64,000 nucleotides of DNA from Durusdinium trenchii (Eukaryota > Sar > Dinophyceae > Suessiales > Symbiodiniaceae), in assembly GCA_963970005.1 (NCBI GenBank), contig CAXAMN010021284.1:464968-528967 (forward strand), read 5' to 3'. Position 1 is the stretch's first letter. Each line of letters starts with the position of its first letter. Below the pieces are notes generated by a model. The model ran no database searches, had not been told where the DNA came from, and saw only the letters and a program-made list of their open reading frames with translations. Positions 10,931 to 23,718 of this stretch are shown piece after piece. A program made the position numbers and the translations under genes.

Positions 10931-13900
10931 AAACAGTTCTGTCCTAGCTTGGGGTCTGTTGAGGAGGGGTCGGCTGGCCTTGGGCCCTCGGCCTCAAAAC
11001 TCGAGGGCCCGAGTGGGTTTCGACGACCCGAAGTTGGTTTGGAGCCTTTGGGTCTAGTGATATGTTTTTTGGAGCAATGCATGTCTAGTTTGTTTTTTGT
11101 TGGCTGATGACATTAGATAACGAAGCCCATTTGCGGTAATCTCCATGGAGCCACCACCCAGATGGCTGACCATTTGCACCTGCATGTGCGCCCATTCTCC
11201 AGAGTTGGGGGGCCCAACCCCTCCTGGGTCTTCTACACAATGATATTCATGAAGCCACTCACCAACATCATCCAGTGCAGCCCCGACTCCCTACCAGGAA
11301 CACGCATCCCCTGACCCCTCACACTTACATTCGTTGTCCTAAACCAGGGTCAGAAGATTTCGATGCAACCTTTCCGTTCGCCTTCAATGGATGGATCAGC
11401 TGGGAGTTCCCTGGTCCCTTACTTGGCAGGTCTCAGCCTTTGGTCATCCAAAGCTGAGCGTGCTGCTGGCCGCTTGCTGCAAGCAGGTACGACCGATGGT
11501 TCGTTCATGGGTGAGCGGCGTTTTGGGTTCTGATCAACGGTGAAGAAGCCCATGGTGATTGAGTATAGTTTCATTGGATGAACAGAAGCCAGTGAACAGT
11601 TTTATTGTGTTATATAAACCAAAAATGCTATGTATTATTTATATATATATTATGTACTATGATAGACTATGATGCGTGTTGGTTCCCTTAAGGGAGGCCA
11701 GAAGCAATGTACTACGTAATTTGTTGCTTTCATGTTGTTTATGTTTTGGTGTTTTTTTTGTCATTCTTGTGGATAACTGCATAGCATTGCATAGCATTGC
11801 ACAACAAAACAAGGCACTTAGGGATGGTTGTGGACGAGTGTTCATTTTGTAGCCGTTGACGATACATAAATATATGCAACATTGCGCGCCGCACGTGGCA
11901 TTGACAAATGAAATGTGTTTGTGAAATCAAAATGTTGTGTTTCATGTGATTCATTCTGCTCACTGTTCCCCAACAATCTCTATAAACCATTTTCAAGCGA
12001 GAACGATTGGGAAACAATTTGTAGCCGAAAGTGGTGACAAAAAAACACCAGTTGTTTCAATCTGGGCATAACTCACACGATGGCATCAAATTGTGCACTG
12101 GTTGTTTTGGACAATGGGTTCTAGGACGTCCACCTCATGTGTTTTTTACATGTTATTTTTAATGGCGTTTCCAGCAGCTCTTTTCGGCACTTGCAGTAAT
12201 CCATGTTCACGTTTTTGATTATGTTTTTGTGTATACTGTATGATGTTGTTTTGGTGTCAACTATATAATTGGTTCCATTTGACATGACACACCTGCAAGT
12301 AGTTTGAGAGACCTTCGCCCTCTTCCATTCCAGTTCATGTAGGTGTGGGCTAAACTGTTCGATGGCACCTTCGTCCCTACTTGTACACGTTAACCGTTGT
12401 TACACAGTTTGAGTACAGTTTTAATTCAAAATCTAGGCTTGAAATCTGGTCCTTTTTGTTGAGGCGGAAAACGACAGAACGGTCTGAGTGCATGTGAAAC
12501 GGAAATGAATTCGTGGAAACATGTGGAAACAGACATGTGGCCTGTGGAAACATGTCTCATATAATGTTTTGTGGGTATAGAGGTGTAGTCGGTGTAGTGT
12601 TTGTATTCACCGCTATTCGGCGGGGCACGATCCGATGTTCGCGCGGGCCAGGCACGTTCGATCTCACTTCGTTCAGCCGCTTGGATGCATGGCACGGAGA
12701 TTTGGGCATTACACGACATTCTGTCAATGGTACATAATGTCGTACTTGTAGTTTGCTTTGGTTCAACTTGTGTGTTTGTGTGTATGCAGTGTGCGTGTTG
12801 TTTATTTTTCCTCTCTAGGCCAGTGTGTCACGCATTCTCCGTACGCTTTCTCCGTACGGTCACGATATCGCTAGAAACGAGAGCACATTCACTCTGAGAA
12901 CATGTCTTGCTTCCGTCATGTCGAAGCGGATCGTCCAGGTTTCTCCACCCCACGCTAGCGGATCGTCCGGGTCGGCACCGCCACGTCACGCCACGTCGGC
13001 ACCGCCTGGACTCGCCGGAAGTGCCTCGGCGCTGACCGGTCTTCCGCGTCAGTCCGTGATCAGCGCGGCGCTGACCTTGGCCGAAAGCGGCGTGGAAGAA
13101 CAGCTGGGAGCCCTGCCTCTGTGGGAGGGAGCTCTTGGAGGATGCAAATCAGATTCGATGGTGGGGGGTTGAGGTATGTTGCGGTGTGAAAACAACAAAG
13201 AACTGGGTTTAGGGTGTCATGGGGGTTGAGGTCATTTTTTTCGACCCCATCCACTGTCATCACCAATCTTATCATCTTCATACCGGATTCTGCTGGTCGT
13301 TGTGGAGACTAGGATGGCCCAAGAAATTGTTTGGTGCCATATAGATCCATGTAGTATATATACAATAAAGTAACCTTTGATTCATACTCAACTCTGCAAA
13401 ACAGGTCTCACCGTTCTGGAGATGATTTGAGATCTTTGGAGACAGGGTTTTGATCGTCTCGAAACAACCATGTCTCGGTGCAGAAACACGTTGGAAGGTG
13501 CAGCTATTCTGACTGTTTCAACTTGGAGGCAAATGTGGGACAAATTGCAGCAAGAATCGATTCCTTACTGCACATCCTGCATCTACCCATATCTATACCC
13601 TCATTACTTACTGAGCAGTCGCGACGTGCGGTGCTTGCTCACGCCTTCACGGTCGGTCGACCCCACCACCGGTTGCCTCATACGATGCAGCGGTGTGTTT
13701 TTCAGCATGTTAAACCATCCAACACCACACGGTATGCAATTATTGCAGCCTTTGCAAAGAAACACATATTACTTAAACAATCCTTAACAGTCACTAGTGT
13801 ATCAGGAGACCTACTGACTTAGTCGCTTTGGAATAGATTCATAGATAGAACTGATAAAACTTGGTGAATACAACCAGAGGGGCCCCTCCAAGTCAATGGC

Positions 13901-14508
13901 CTCGTTGTGAATCTAAACCGTTAACGACAAGCTCGCTCGTTGTACTTGGTGTCCACTTTTTTGGCTTGTCCTCCATTGGTGTTTTCTTTTGTTTTTCACG
14001 TTTGCTGGGTCAATGTTGATGGCAGTGTTGATGGCTTTGGGGTTTTCATTTGACAACCTTTTCATATGACAAATTCAACATGCCAATAACTCCAGATGGA
14101 TCACCCGATGACAGTGTGAATAAGCTTGATAATCCCACAAACGATCCAATCACATGTTTGGGTCAATCAGGTATGACACCCCCACTCTCCCCCACCTCGG
14201 ACCCTCGTGCCAATATCTACGTGGGGTGCTATCTTGCATCATTACGTTGATCCTGTTGCCAAAATTGTAACCATTTACCTTAGCTATACTATACCTGTAC
14301 CTGAGTTACAACCAAGGTTAAATTAAATGCATGTGACAATACATATGACATCGTGTGACTGTGTATATGTATGTTTTTCTAGCTTGTCCCGAACAGACCG
14401 AGGTTCTGGCGGGAAGTCATGAACGGTTGCCGGGCGCCCCGAGAGAGGAGTCCAGTCTCGTTGACCGCGCAGTAAGATAAGTACAACTTAGTTTTTTTTA
14501 ATGTTTCA
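10931..14508 (+). other. Gene-poor stretch with weak exon-like islands
   Basis: Mostly AT-rich with no recognised gene. GC-rich, exon-like islands are at about 11340-11455 (a distant resemblance to an RCC1-like blade: ATFPFAFNGWISW), 12905-13172 (Ala/Ser/Pro-rich), and 14396-14471 (open between a CAG and a following GCAG). A (TA)n tract lies near 11640. None of the islands can be assigned a product. Confidence 0.4.
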
Positions 14509-14598
14509 CCCTAAGAATCCGGGCCCTCAAACACATATGGGCCCGGAACCCTGCCATGGAGGGTCCCCCTGCCATGGAGAACCCAAGGATTGTTAGGG
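14509..14598. repeat. Small inverted-repeat element, CCCTAAGAATCC family
   Basis: A 90-bp element beginning CCCTAAGAATCC and ending GGATTGTTAGGG, which is nearly its reverse complement. The same bases CA flank both sides. It shares internal words (CCTCAAACACA, CCCTGCCATGGAGA) with the element at 53931-54042. Non-coding and MITE-like. Confidence 0.7.
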
Positions 14599-14662
14599 CA
14601 AGAGATTACAAATTGACATAGTTCGATCGAAGGCGCCGGCCAACTTTCTTAACATGAAAAAA

Positions 14663-14765
14663 CCCTAGGGATCCAGTCGTACCGAACCTCAGGACCCTCC
14701 AAACCCACCTACATAGCAGTGTCGAACACATCACCCTACCTGAGAAGGTACTTGGATCCTTAGGG
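14663..14765. repeat. Small inverted-repeat element, CCCTAGGGATCC family
   Basis: Begins CCCTAGGGATCCAGTCGTACC and ends GAAGGTACTTGGATCCTTAGGG, imperfect inverted ends of about 20 bp. The ends extend by AAA/TTT on either side. The interior shares GTGTCGAACACATCACC with the copies at 37739 and 44379. It lies only 64 bases from the preceding element. Confidence 0.7.
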
Positions 14766-15651
14766 TTTGTATTGACCCCAAGGTGTTGAATCATATTGTT
14801 GAATCATTGTACGGATGTACCACAGAAACAGATCCTTCCTTGGTCCGACACAGTTTGTGGCAGGAAAATTGGGAGATCGGGGTGCAAGCCGGATTGTGCA
14901 CTCTGGACAAACATTGGGTTGTTCCGATGCGTCATGGGTTTTTCAGGAACGATCAGCCTCATAAGTGGCATAAAACCCATGCATGCGCACATGTGGTTGG
15001 AAGACCTCCTGATCACTCCTGAACCCAAGTTTGGTTTAGCTATGTTTAGCTTTTCTCGTCCATGTCACTTCACTCTTTTTCGCTTGAGACGAAATCGCGT
15101 TGGTTGAATTCAGGCAACGAACTGATCCTGGCGGCCAACCAACGGGGCATCTCAAGCGCGCTCGCTGGGGCCGCCGATCTCGGGGCGGTGGTGATGAGGC
15201 GTTCTGCCCACCTTCCGATGCGGCCAATTCGCGGAGTTGGATCAGATTTGAAATTTGGCATGATCTCAACATTGTGTGTGGGAGATGTGTGATGGGATCT
15301 TTTTTTTGAGGAACACACATATCTTACATAAAGAAGTGCCCTTCCGGTGTACGGAATCTGTTTTGGGTGAGTGAACTGTTGATCTCGTTTCCGAGTTGCA
15401 TCAATTGAAGTTTCGTGGAGTTTGTGTTGTTTCAAAAGCAAGTGCTCCTATGGGCCTACTCTCCCAAAAGTCCATCCTCCGGTTTCTCCAGAATTGGGCG
15501 AAAAGGCCACCTTGATCTGCAAATGTTGCCTTTATCCATGATTATCCTCAACAAAGCAAGCCCACAGGTCAAGATCCTGAACTCATCCATGATATTTACT
15601 CTCCTTCAACAGATTGGCCTTGATGACATCTGATTGGCATCCATCCATCCG

Positions 15652-15682
<31 letters not shown>

Positions 15683-18600
15683 TTGGCTCTTCAACCATCT
15701 GATCCGCCCAGACCTTCCATCAGATCCCTTGGGACCTACCTGTCCGAGGCTAAGACGCTTCAGTCCCTGAAGGCCTCCCTGTCCGTGAAACTGCCGGCTC
15801 CAGTTGGAGGCCTTAGCAGGTGAAGGGGGTTGCTGAAGGGAGGTGAAGGAAGGGGGGTGGTTGAATGAGGCCCAAAGCTTCGAGGGAATTTCTGAAGGGG
15901 AGGGGAGAAGGAGTTGCAGAAGAAATGGTGGAATTCCTGAAATTCCTGGCTGGTGGAGTGTTGCACCTGGTGGGGGCGCAACCAAAAGTTCTGTACGTAG
16001 GGCCCAGTCACGACCATGGATGTGGAACGTGATTGGTGTGTTTCGGGATCGAAGGAGTTCCTGCAGATTGAGCGCTGGAAATCTGCATGGAGTGCAGGAA
16101 CACCTTGAGCCACCCAATGAGTTTTTTCCATTAAATATACACGAACATTCACCCAGCAAGACATAGGCAATGGTTTTGAGAGTACGTTCATATCACGTTC
16201 AGTCTCGGGTAACAGTTTTATGATGTTCTATGTTTATTGATGTTGAGCGTAGCAGCCAGTTCAGCTCTGCTGAGCCAGTTCAACATGCTCAGCCGCGGCG
16301 GCTAGGAATGACACAAACCTTCCATCAGTCACGATGTCATGTGTGTTCATGCACTGTCAACAACCCGGGACTGTCTGCGCAGTCAGTCGATGACCCTCGC
16401 GCTGAAGTGAGCATCCCAAGGAAACTCCGGATGTTGGATCCAACACCTACCCAGCAAAAATCGATCACCTTTGAACCTTTTTCAGGATAGTATTTTCCAC
16501 TCAAAGCGAACCGGTGGTGTTGGTTCACCTGTTTCAAAGTACATGATCTCTACCTGGACCCTCCAACCACCGCCCGCACGTTCAAGTCCCCAAAGACACC
16601 GAAAAAAACCATCATTTCGGAGACCTGAGAGGGCAAACTTCCCCCCTGTTTTTGCTCCTTTCAAGGAACCACCTTGCTGAAACGAAGAGTTTACACATCA
16701 CCGACCGGTTGGAAACCGGTCTCCAGTCTCCAGATATCATCGACATCGGCACGGGGGGAGTTTCAGTGTCTGTGTGCCCCCTCTTTGGAGACAGAACATT
16801 CAAGATCTACAGTAAGAAAAAATCATCCATAGGATTTTCTAGGGTGTTGTATATATCCCATCCCATTACTTGAACAATAGAAAAAAAGACATTCATATAA
16901 ATATATATATATATATTATACTGTATCCCATTATTGTTACTGTGGATGATGATGGTGAGTAACAGGCTTGTTCAAATAATTGTTTACCGACTGTTACATG
17001 TAATGGGACACCCCCCAAAAGTATTGACACTGTGTTTCATGATTTCCGGGCTTTGGAACCTCGGAAGCCTTGGCCATTTGGCTGAACCAGCCACGCTTCT
17101 CGCCTTTTCGATGGCCACAGAGGGGTCCAAACCGTGTTCGCCCGACCAGTCCACCATGTCAACCAAGGTATTCATTGAGGCTGTGGTATTCATTGTGAGG
17201 TTTTGTTCTCTCAACTGTCAACCCTACTCATGTGGCTTGGGGCAAGTGAAAGGCGGTTGTGACCTACCAAAAGGATCCACAAGAAAACACCTTCTTGGAA
17301 GCTGAGAGGTGGTGCTGGTCGGTTTTTAATAAACAACATGGAACAACCCGGATTTGGGTTTAAATCGCATGGTTTGCTTTAAAAGCAACGATATAAGCGT
17401 GACGCATAAGCGTATATGGGTCTAGCAGGAGTGAAACCATCCAGTTTTCCTAAACATCTAAAAACCAAAGGATTATATAATGCAAGCGATTCTTGAGGAA
17501 GCTCCTCCCTGCCCCAGTCAAGGGAGCTTCCTTGAAGAAGCGTGACCTATCCTGCGTCCATATGAAGTGGCTAACTTAGGCGTTACTTAATTAAGAAGGC
17601 GCCTACTGTACTTAGTTAAGTAGTAGGGGACAGAGTCAAAAACAAAGAGAGAAAAATAACAACATTTTAAGTTGGTATTCATTATTGTATATAGTCTATA
17701 GGTAGGGGGCAAAGCTGAGTAGATTCGAAGTTTTCATGAGTCATGTGGTTGAAGACTGGTTTGAGCAACAGTGTGTTCATTAGCAAACTTCAGCGAGCAA
17801 AGGAAGCATCCAATGGGAAAGGGAACTCAGACCTCGCTAGCTTCAATCAATCCACAAACTGATCAGTCTCAACCTGCCACTGTTCATCATCAGCACTGGT
17901 GTTTCATCAGTTTGGGTGTTTCATCACCCCTCCCTTCTGCGTGGCTGTGCCGCAGAAGCTCCCACGAGCTCACGAGCTTGGTGCGTGGCTGTGCCGCTCG
18001 AGCCATGCAGCGGGGCACCGTTATCGTGGTACTGATGAGCGGGGAAGCTGCAGAGGTTCAAGTGAGCGACGAGAGACTTGGTCAAGTCTAGAGGTCTCGA
18101 GCGGAGGGTGAGACGGGGAGACGGGGAGACGGTAGGACCTTCATATCTAGATGATGTTTTGGTATGGCCTGGCCAACAAGTTTTAGCTCCAACAGAGTCA
18201 TGGGAACAGTCAAGTGGATCCGTCAAAGACCGAAGACACATGGGAACCACTCGAGGGATCGACAACATCACCGAGTCAAAGCATGCTTTTTATATGGAAT
18301 ATCTTACATGACATATCCCGGGGCGGCCCTGGATATGGACGTTAAATAACTTCAACTGGTAAGTGCTGAGATCTAGGTTAACTGAAATTGATGTCCAAGG
18401 GCTCCAGGGTCTGGGATCAATAAGCAATTGATCCTGGGGGAGTTGAGGGGCGGATCGTGTACTAAGATAACCCGTCTATTCCATGAACGTTGGAAGACTG
18501 AGTCGGGGCATCTGTGATGTTTGCACACTTAGTACACCTGAAGTATTTTTCAGGCCACAACAGTTCAATTTAGAAATGGTTGAGGCTGTAACCCTTCCAA

Positions 18601-20904
18601 ACACCAAGACAGGACCCCAGAACACAGAGAGGCACCACTCCAAGAGGCTAACCAGCTGTACATTCGTTACCCACCAATCTGGCCTGAGAAAATGCGGCCA
18701 CAACAGATCATAGCCGTGGACTGATCAAAAGCCAAGGACCTTTTGCTATAAAAGGTCTATATCTTCACCCGCAAGATCCCGTGGGAAGGATCAAGATGAC
18801 CAGGTGTGTCCCAGCAAATGGTTTGGTATCGAGTCTTCAAAGATTTGGATCAGCAACGTGCACACACATTCATCAGACCATGTGCGGCAACGACACTGAT
18901 CGGCGACCCTTTTTGGAGTGACCCACCTGACCAGTGGCTACTGGGTTTCGCTTGTGAGATGAGAGTCTCCCCAAATGTCCACGTAAGTCCATCCGCTGGC
19001 GAGGGATTTTCAGGGAATGTCACCGTCGACGATTTGGTGATCCCGTTGGCCGTCGGCTTCTCGGTGAAGAGAAACTGCACTGTGCAAGAACCGAGGATGA
19101 CCGCCTTGCAGTTGAGGCGAATGTTGATGGCGAGTGGGGTAGTGGAGGTCAGGAAACGTGTATTAAACATGTGGTTTCTTTTTTCAACAGCAGAACAAAC
19201 ATCCATTGCTTACCTAGTCATTGACAAGCTGAAGTAGCAACCAAACATGAGTGACAGTACTTATTTTGTGGATCAATTTCTTTGCTGGTTCAGATCACCA
19301 AGAAGAATTCTTCCAAGAATGAACTTGATCGCCGACCACCTATGTCCAAACAGCAGGAAAAGACAAATCAGCCGAGCAGTACGCAGTGATGTAGTGGTCT
19401 TGAACCTTCGATAGAGTAGGTAGGCAACTAATACTAAGTTGCGGGTTGCTCCAATCATAATGTGCTAGTTGGTACCGTTCCAGGGTGGGTCCCCACGTGA
19501 AACCCTCTTATCCTTCTTCTTTGCGTTGGACATGCTCAATTGCTCAAAGGCCTTTCTGCAGCATAATATTTTCCCCGAATCTATCTTGATGGAGAAAAAC
19601 ACAAGATATTTTGATTTCGCAGTGTTTCCTTGACTGTCCGAAAAGGCTTACTCTTAGACACTTAGTCCATCTTAGTCCTTTTGGTTAAGAAGGGATGTCT
19701 TATACTAAATCACAAAAGGACCCATGGACAGCCAAAGTTTCGAAATCTCTCCCTGCTCCAGCTCTCAGCTACCGGTGCCGTTCCGCCCCCCCTTTCCGGG
19801 CCAGTCCCAGGCGCCGCGCAGAGGAGGACTTGAGGGTGCATTTGAAGCACTTGGTCACGCGGCAGGACATGGTTGGTCACAGGCCGGAACAGCCAGAGGA
19901 CAACCAAACCGGGATCATGGTAGCTGCATCAAGCTACATCCGCTCGTTGTGCTTCCGACCATGGCCATGACCGGTCCAACGGTCGGAGACTGCGTGGGTC
20001 CGTTGCGAACTGCGGCCCGAACGTGGTGTGTTCTTCGATGGTTCAGGCGCCGAGGATTTGAGGATGGAAGATGCACACCTGAAATTCCACCTTTCGAGTA
20101 GTGATATGGCTGTGGGTCATGGCATGCGGCTCCCGGAACTCACCCTGGTAGGTGGACCTCCGAAACGTAGTCTCCAGTCTGTTCCAACCGAAGTGTCCGG
20201 GGTTTCGGTGGAACCCTAAACCGTAAAACCCTAATCTTGGCCTACAGCCAGATGGCTGTGGGGTCAAACCTGGGATCACTTGCTTGGAGGTTGTGAACAG
20301 ACTAGACGACCTGGAAGGGTCCAGCTACATGGTGTTGGGGCGTCAGGTGATCTTTCACCCGTCCTCATATCATCTCATATCCACCGGTTTCAGGCTCCAC
20401 ATCCGAACTCGAAACAAAGCATCCAATTGACTGAATCCCTGAACTGACTTTCATAAGCCATGAGGCCAGACCCTTCATAGCAAGGATTGGCAACCTCAAA
20501 GTCCATTGCCTTCAGATTCCGGATCTGGAGGAACTGAGGAAGGAACCATCAGCTGCAGAAGCAGCTACTGGCAGGTATTTGTTCAGCCCAAAAACAATCT
20601 TCTCAACCATCCCGGACCATCCCAATGTTGTTACGGCACCTCTTGTTGGTTCCAGAATCCTACCTATGCAGTGGATAACCTCTATAGACTTTTTGGGCGG
20701 GACTCCAGAGAAACATCACACCCCAAAAGGAATCATGATTTGCCGCCCCATTGGCCCATTGGCCCTCAAATCAACCACCCCAATGTATAATCTAAATAAT
20801 GCACTTCCTTTGAACATCTCCAGCCCATTCCAACCCACATCGCCCTCCCTTCACATATAGACCACCGTTCACATCGGTCCGCTTTTTCACCCCGCACCCC
20901 CTCC
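14766..20904 (+). other. Gene-poor stretch, weak exon-like islands
   Basis: No firm gene. Exon-like islands include 15100-15235 (ELILAANQRGISSALAG, a faint RCC1-like flavour), 15860-16165, about 17060-17165 (AEPATLLAFSMATEG), 17940-18095, 18890-19236 and 19725-20100. Each is open for 30-120 codons, without recognised domains or clear splice sites. (TA)n near 16896-16917. If the RCC1-like gene further right has decayed relatives, some of these may be remnants. Confidence 0.35.
15639..15682. repeat. CATC microsatellite
   Basis: About eleven tetranucleotide units, CATC with occasional CGTC, in one uninterrupted run. Confidence 0.9.
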
Positions 20905-21035
20905 GTGAACACAGCGTTTGGCTACCGCGCCAAGGTCACCGCTGATGGCCGCGTGCTGTGCGGCCTCCGCCGCCTCACGGCCCAGGGCGTGGCCCCCGGC
21001 GACACGCTGACGGCGACGGTACGACAGGCGGTCGG
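20905..21035 (+). CDS. Exon of ubiquitin-like N-terminus (RCC1-like gene, inferred)
   Basis: GC-rich open stretch encoding TADGRVLCGLRRL and then GVAPGDTLTATVRQ, followed by a possible GC donor (ACAG|GCGG at 21028). The pattern of a polar strand, a GxxL turn, then GLxxGDxLTAxVRQ resembles the ubiquitin-like N-terminal exon that I associate with dinoflagellate RCC1-like proteins. RCC1-like blades occur on the same strand from 34.4 kb onward. If they belong together, a LINE and a copia element sit in the introns between. This is inference: no junction spans the gap, and the exon could be an isolated fragment. Confidence 0.4.
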
Positions 21036-21147
21036 GTGCGATGGGGGGAGACCGGTCGCAGATGGCAGAGGCGAGTCGGTGAAGCGGTGACCGCGAAGAA
21101 TCTAAGAGAATGGCGGTCCAATTGGTCAAAGAGGTGTAGTTGTTTTC

Positions 21148-23718
21148 TTGTTGACTTTGAAGCAACAAATTACTGTATATATAAGCATCCATTGCACACC
21201 ATTGGACCTCACCCAGCGTATTTCTAAGACTGCGGGCCTCCTGATGGTCATGCTTGCATGTTTTGGGATGTCGCCGAATATGGCGAAAGGAAAGAGTGAG
21301 GTGCTGTTGCAACTACGAGGATGTGGGAGCCAACGACTCAAGAAGGCACTTGTGCAAAATGATCAGAAACTCCAGACGGTGGCGCAAGCTGCCGCAGATG
21401 AGATTGCTTTGGTCGGACGATACAAGCATTTGGGTCTGTGGCTGACTGAGAACAACTCACCACTACTGGACTTGAAGTCTCGTTTTGCCATCGCACATGC
21501 AAGACTTGGTCAGTTTCGTGTGGCAATCTTCGGGAACAAGGCCTTGCCTCTGAGAAAGAAGGTGCTACTTTTTGACTCACTGATCCTATCAGCTGTTTTC
21601 TGTAATGTGGCAGCCTGGGCTCCCTTTACCACGGCAGTCAATGTTGCTTGGGGTCGCAAGTTAGGTGGTTTGTATAGAAGATTTGCGATGATCCACGCAG
21701 GTTTGGCTGTCAGAGAATGGACGGATCAGAGGCTTCAGCAAGAAATGGGATTTGTCCCGCCCATGGTTCTGCTGCGTTCCATTCGACTACGATTTTTAGC
21801 ACATGTAGTGGGGGCAGCAAATGATGCTACCTGGGCATTGCTACAGCTTGGCAGTTCATGGTGGCAACAAGCACAAGCAGATGTTGATTGGCTCCAATCT
21901 CAACGACGTTTTCCGCTGGGAATGGGGAGACTGATTGAGGACTGGACTTCCTGGTCGCAATATATTGGATCCTCTCCCACTAGGTGGAAAAAGTTGATTT
22001 CACGTGCTGTTCAGCATAACGTGGAACAGGCCTCTTTGGTGCATCGGTGGGATGAATGGCATGACGCAATCGCCACGGACTTTCACCAGATGTGTGAAAC
22101 AACGGGACCTGAGATCCTTGCACCGGCCACAACCCAACATGGCTGTATTTGTTGCCAGCAGTACTTCCAAACCAAGGCAGGCTGGAGTGTTCATGCGTTT
22201 AAAGTCCATGGGAGAACCACTATGGGCCGACGTGTGGCTGTTGGATCTCAATGCCCCAGCTGCCTGAAGCAGTATGCCTCGCATGTGGCGCTTATCCATC
22301 ACCTCAACTACCAGGCCAGATGTCGTAATTCTGCGCTTTGCCGGGGTTGGACTGCGGATTTGGAGCCGGGCATGAATAGTGTCATTGCGGGCCAACAGAG
22401 ACCTGCTTTTTGGAAGCCCCCAATTCAAGCAGAAGGTCCAGTTTTGCCACCGGGTCTTCCTCATGATGAGCTGCCTATGGTGGAGGCTGAAACTGAACTC
22501 TGCACCTCATGGACCTGTGCAATTGCGCAGATCTCCAGCCATTCGAGTGTTGATATCACTGTCTCTGCCCTCAAAGAGGCTACCATGCAGACGGTGTTGC
22601 ACGTGGATGAGATCAAACAACTTTTCACACAGTGGAGTGCTCGATGTCATGCGAACTGTGCTCCATCCCATTGGGAACAGGTGCATCAGGTATTTTTGAC
22701 GTCAGCAAACGCTACATGGTTTATCGCTGAGAAGCTGGGAAGTAGGCCCCGCCTGTCCTTTGATGGAGTCTGGGAGAGATGGTGCCAAGACTTGCCAAAG
22801 CTACCAGATGTGCCTAGGGTCTTAAAGTACAGGCCAGTGCTCATGGCGCATATATTTTCCGGGCATCGGCGTGAAGGTGACTTACAGTCCTTCCTCGAAG
22901 ATCTTCAAGTTCCAGAGCCACACTGTGTTCGGGTGCTGAGTGTGGACATTGTGTTCTCGGAGTCCTGGGGGAGCTTGTTATGTCCAACAACCTTCAATAA
23001 GTTCAAAGATGCCATTCGTTGTGGACTACTGCGCATTGTTTGTGCAGGACCTCCATGCGAGACGTGGAGCAGAGCACGCTCCCATGGATGTGAAGATGGA
23101 GGCCCACTTCCTGTACGGGATGCCACCCACCTTCGAGGCCTACCAGAGCTTCGCTTGAGGGAGGTCAGACAAGTCTCGACAGGGAATGATTTGCTGGGTG
23201 TTGCAATTCGTTTTGCGGCCAATATGCTGATCAGCCAGGGTTTCTTCTTGTTGGAACATCCAAAGGATCTGGGAGGTGAACAGCCCTCGATTTGGCGGCT
23301 GGCTGTGATCAAGCTGCTCCTAGCTTTTCCAAATGTCCGCCTTTGTCATGTACAGCAGGGCCTGTTCGGTGCACAGTCGGCAAAACCGACCACTTTTCTG
23401 ATTGTGAACCCACCGCCCAATGCTGATGGCATTTTAGCAAAGTTTCGCACGCGCGATGTGGTGCCCCAGACGGTATCCATTGGTCGTGTGAACGGACAAT
23501 GGAGAACGGCGGCATTGAAGGCCTACCCGGCTGCACTTTGCAGAGCAATTGCGGCTGTGGTACAGGGCTACCTGGCGGAGATGGAGCCGTCACTTGCTCC
23601 TCTCGATGCTCCTGCTGACTTTGAAGAGTTTGCGGAGCTGTGTGTGCCGCCCGTCGGGGCCCAAATGGGCCCCGACTACCACCCGACCAATTTGGTGCAT
23701 GTACAGGCTCCTGGCTAG
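21148..23718 (+). CDS. LINE ORF: RT C-terminus, zinc fingers, methyltransferase-like domain
   Basis: 856 codons open to TAG 23716-23718. The first 25-35 residues probably belong to flanking DNA. Then come the RT thumb/connection region (KSEVLLQLRG; ALVGRYKHLGLWL), a basic helical region, and a C2H2 finger (C333, C336, H349, H354). A second Cys/His finger follows (C369, C372, H385, C392). A linker leads to a C-terminal domain from about residue 560 with FSG (570-572), SVDIVF, AGPPCETWS (Cys637), FLLEHP (Glu703) and QGLFGAQSAKPTTF (740 on). These mirror motifs I, IV, VI and VIII of C5-cytosine methyltransferases (FxG, PPC, ENV, PQxR) in order and spacing, although the usual Gln after PC is Glu. 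Capture of cytosine methyltransferases by retroelements is known in dinoflagellates. The frame is intact despite truncation of the element, so the insertion looks recent. Activity is unproven. Confidence 0.65.
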   Translation: MLTLKQQITVYISIHCTPLDLTQRISKTAGLLMVMLACFGMSPNMAKGKSEVLLQLRGCGSQRLKKALVQNDQKLQTVAQAAADEIALVGRYKHLGLWLTENNSPLLDLKSRFAIAHARLGQFRVAIFGNKALPLRKKVLLFDSLILSAVFCNVAAWAPFTTAVNVAWGRKLGGLYRRFAMIHAGLAVREWTDQRLQQEMGFVPPMVLLRSIRLRFLAHVVGAANDATWALLQLGSSWWQQAQADVDWLQSQRRFPLGMGRLIEDWTSWSQYIGSSPTRWKKLISRAVQHNVEQASLVHRWDEWHDAIATDFHQMCETTGPEILAPATTQHGCICCQQYFQTKAGWSVHAFKVHGRTTMGRRVAVGSQCPSCLKQYASHVALIHHLNYQARCRNSALCRGWTADLEPGMNSVIAGQQRPAFWKPPIQAEGPVLPPGLPHDELPMVEAETELCTSWTCAIAQISSHSSVDITVSALKEATMQTVLHVDEIKQLFTQWSARCHANCAPSHWEQVHQVFLTSANATWFIAEKLGSRPRLSFDGVWERWCQDLPKLPDVPRVLKYRPVLMAHIFSGHRREGDLQSFLEDLQVPEPHCVRVLSVDIVFSESWGSLLCPTTFNKFKDAIRCGLLRIVCAGPPCETWSRARSHGCEDGGPLPVRDATHLRGLPELRLREVRQVSTGNDLLGVAIRFAANMLISQGFFLLEHPKDLGGEQPSIWRLAVIKLLLAFPNVRLCHVQQGLFGAQSAKPTTFLIVNPPPNADGILAKFRTRDVVPQTVSIGRVNGQWRTAALKAYPAALCRAIAAVVQGYLAEMEPSLAPLDAPADFEEFAELCVPPVGAQMGPDYHPTNLVHVQAPG

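Noticed and set aside
14755-14768. TTAGGG words as telomeric repeats
   Set aside because: They occur singly at the ends of small inverted-repeat elements, never in tandem.
15639-15682. CATC run considered as a CRISPR-like array
   Set aside because: Pure tetranucleotide microsatellite without spacers, in a eukaryotic genome.
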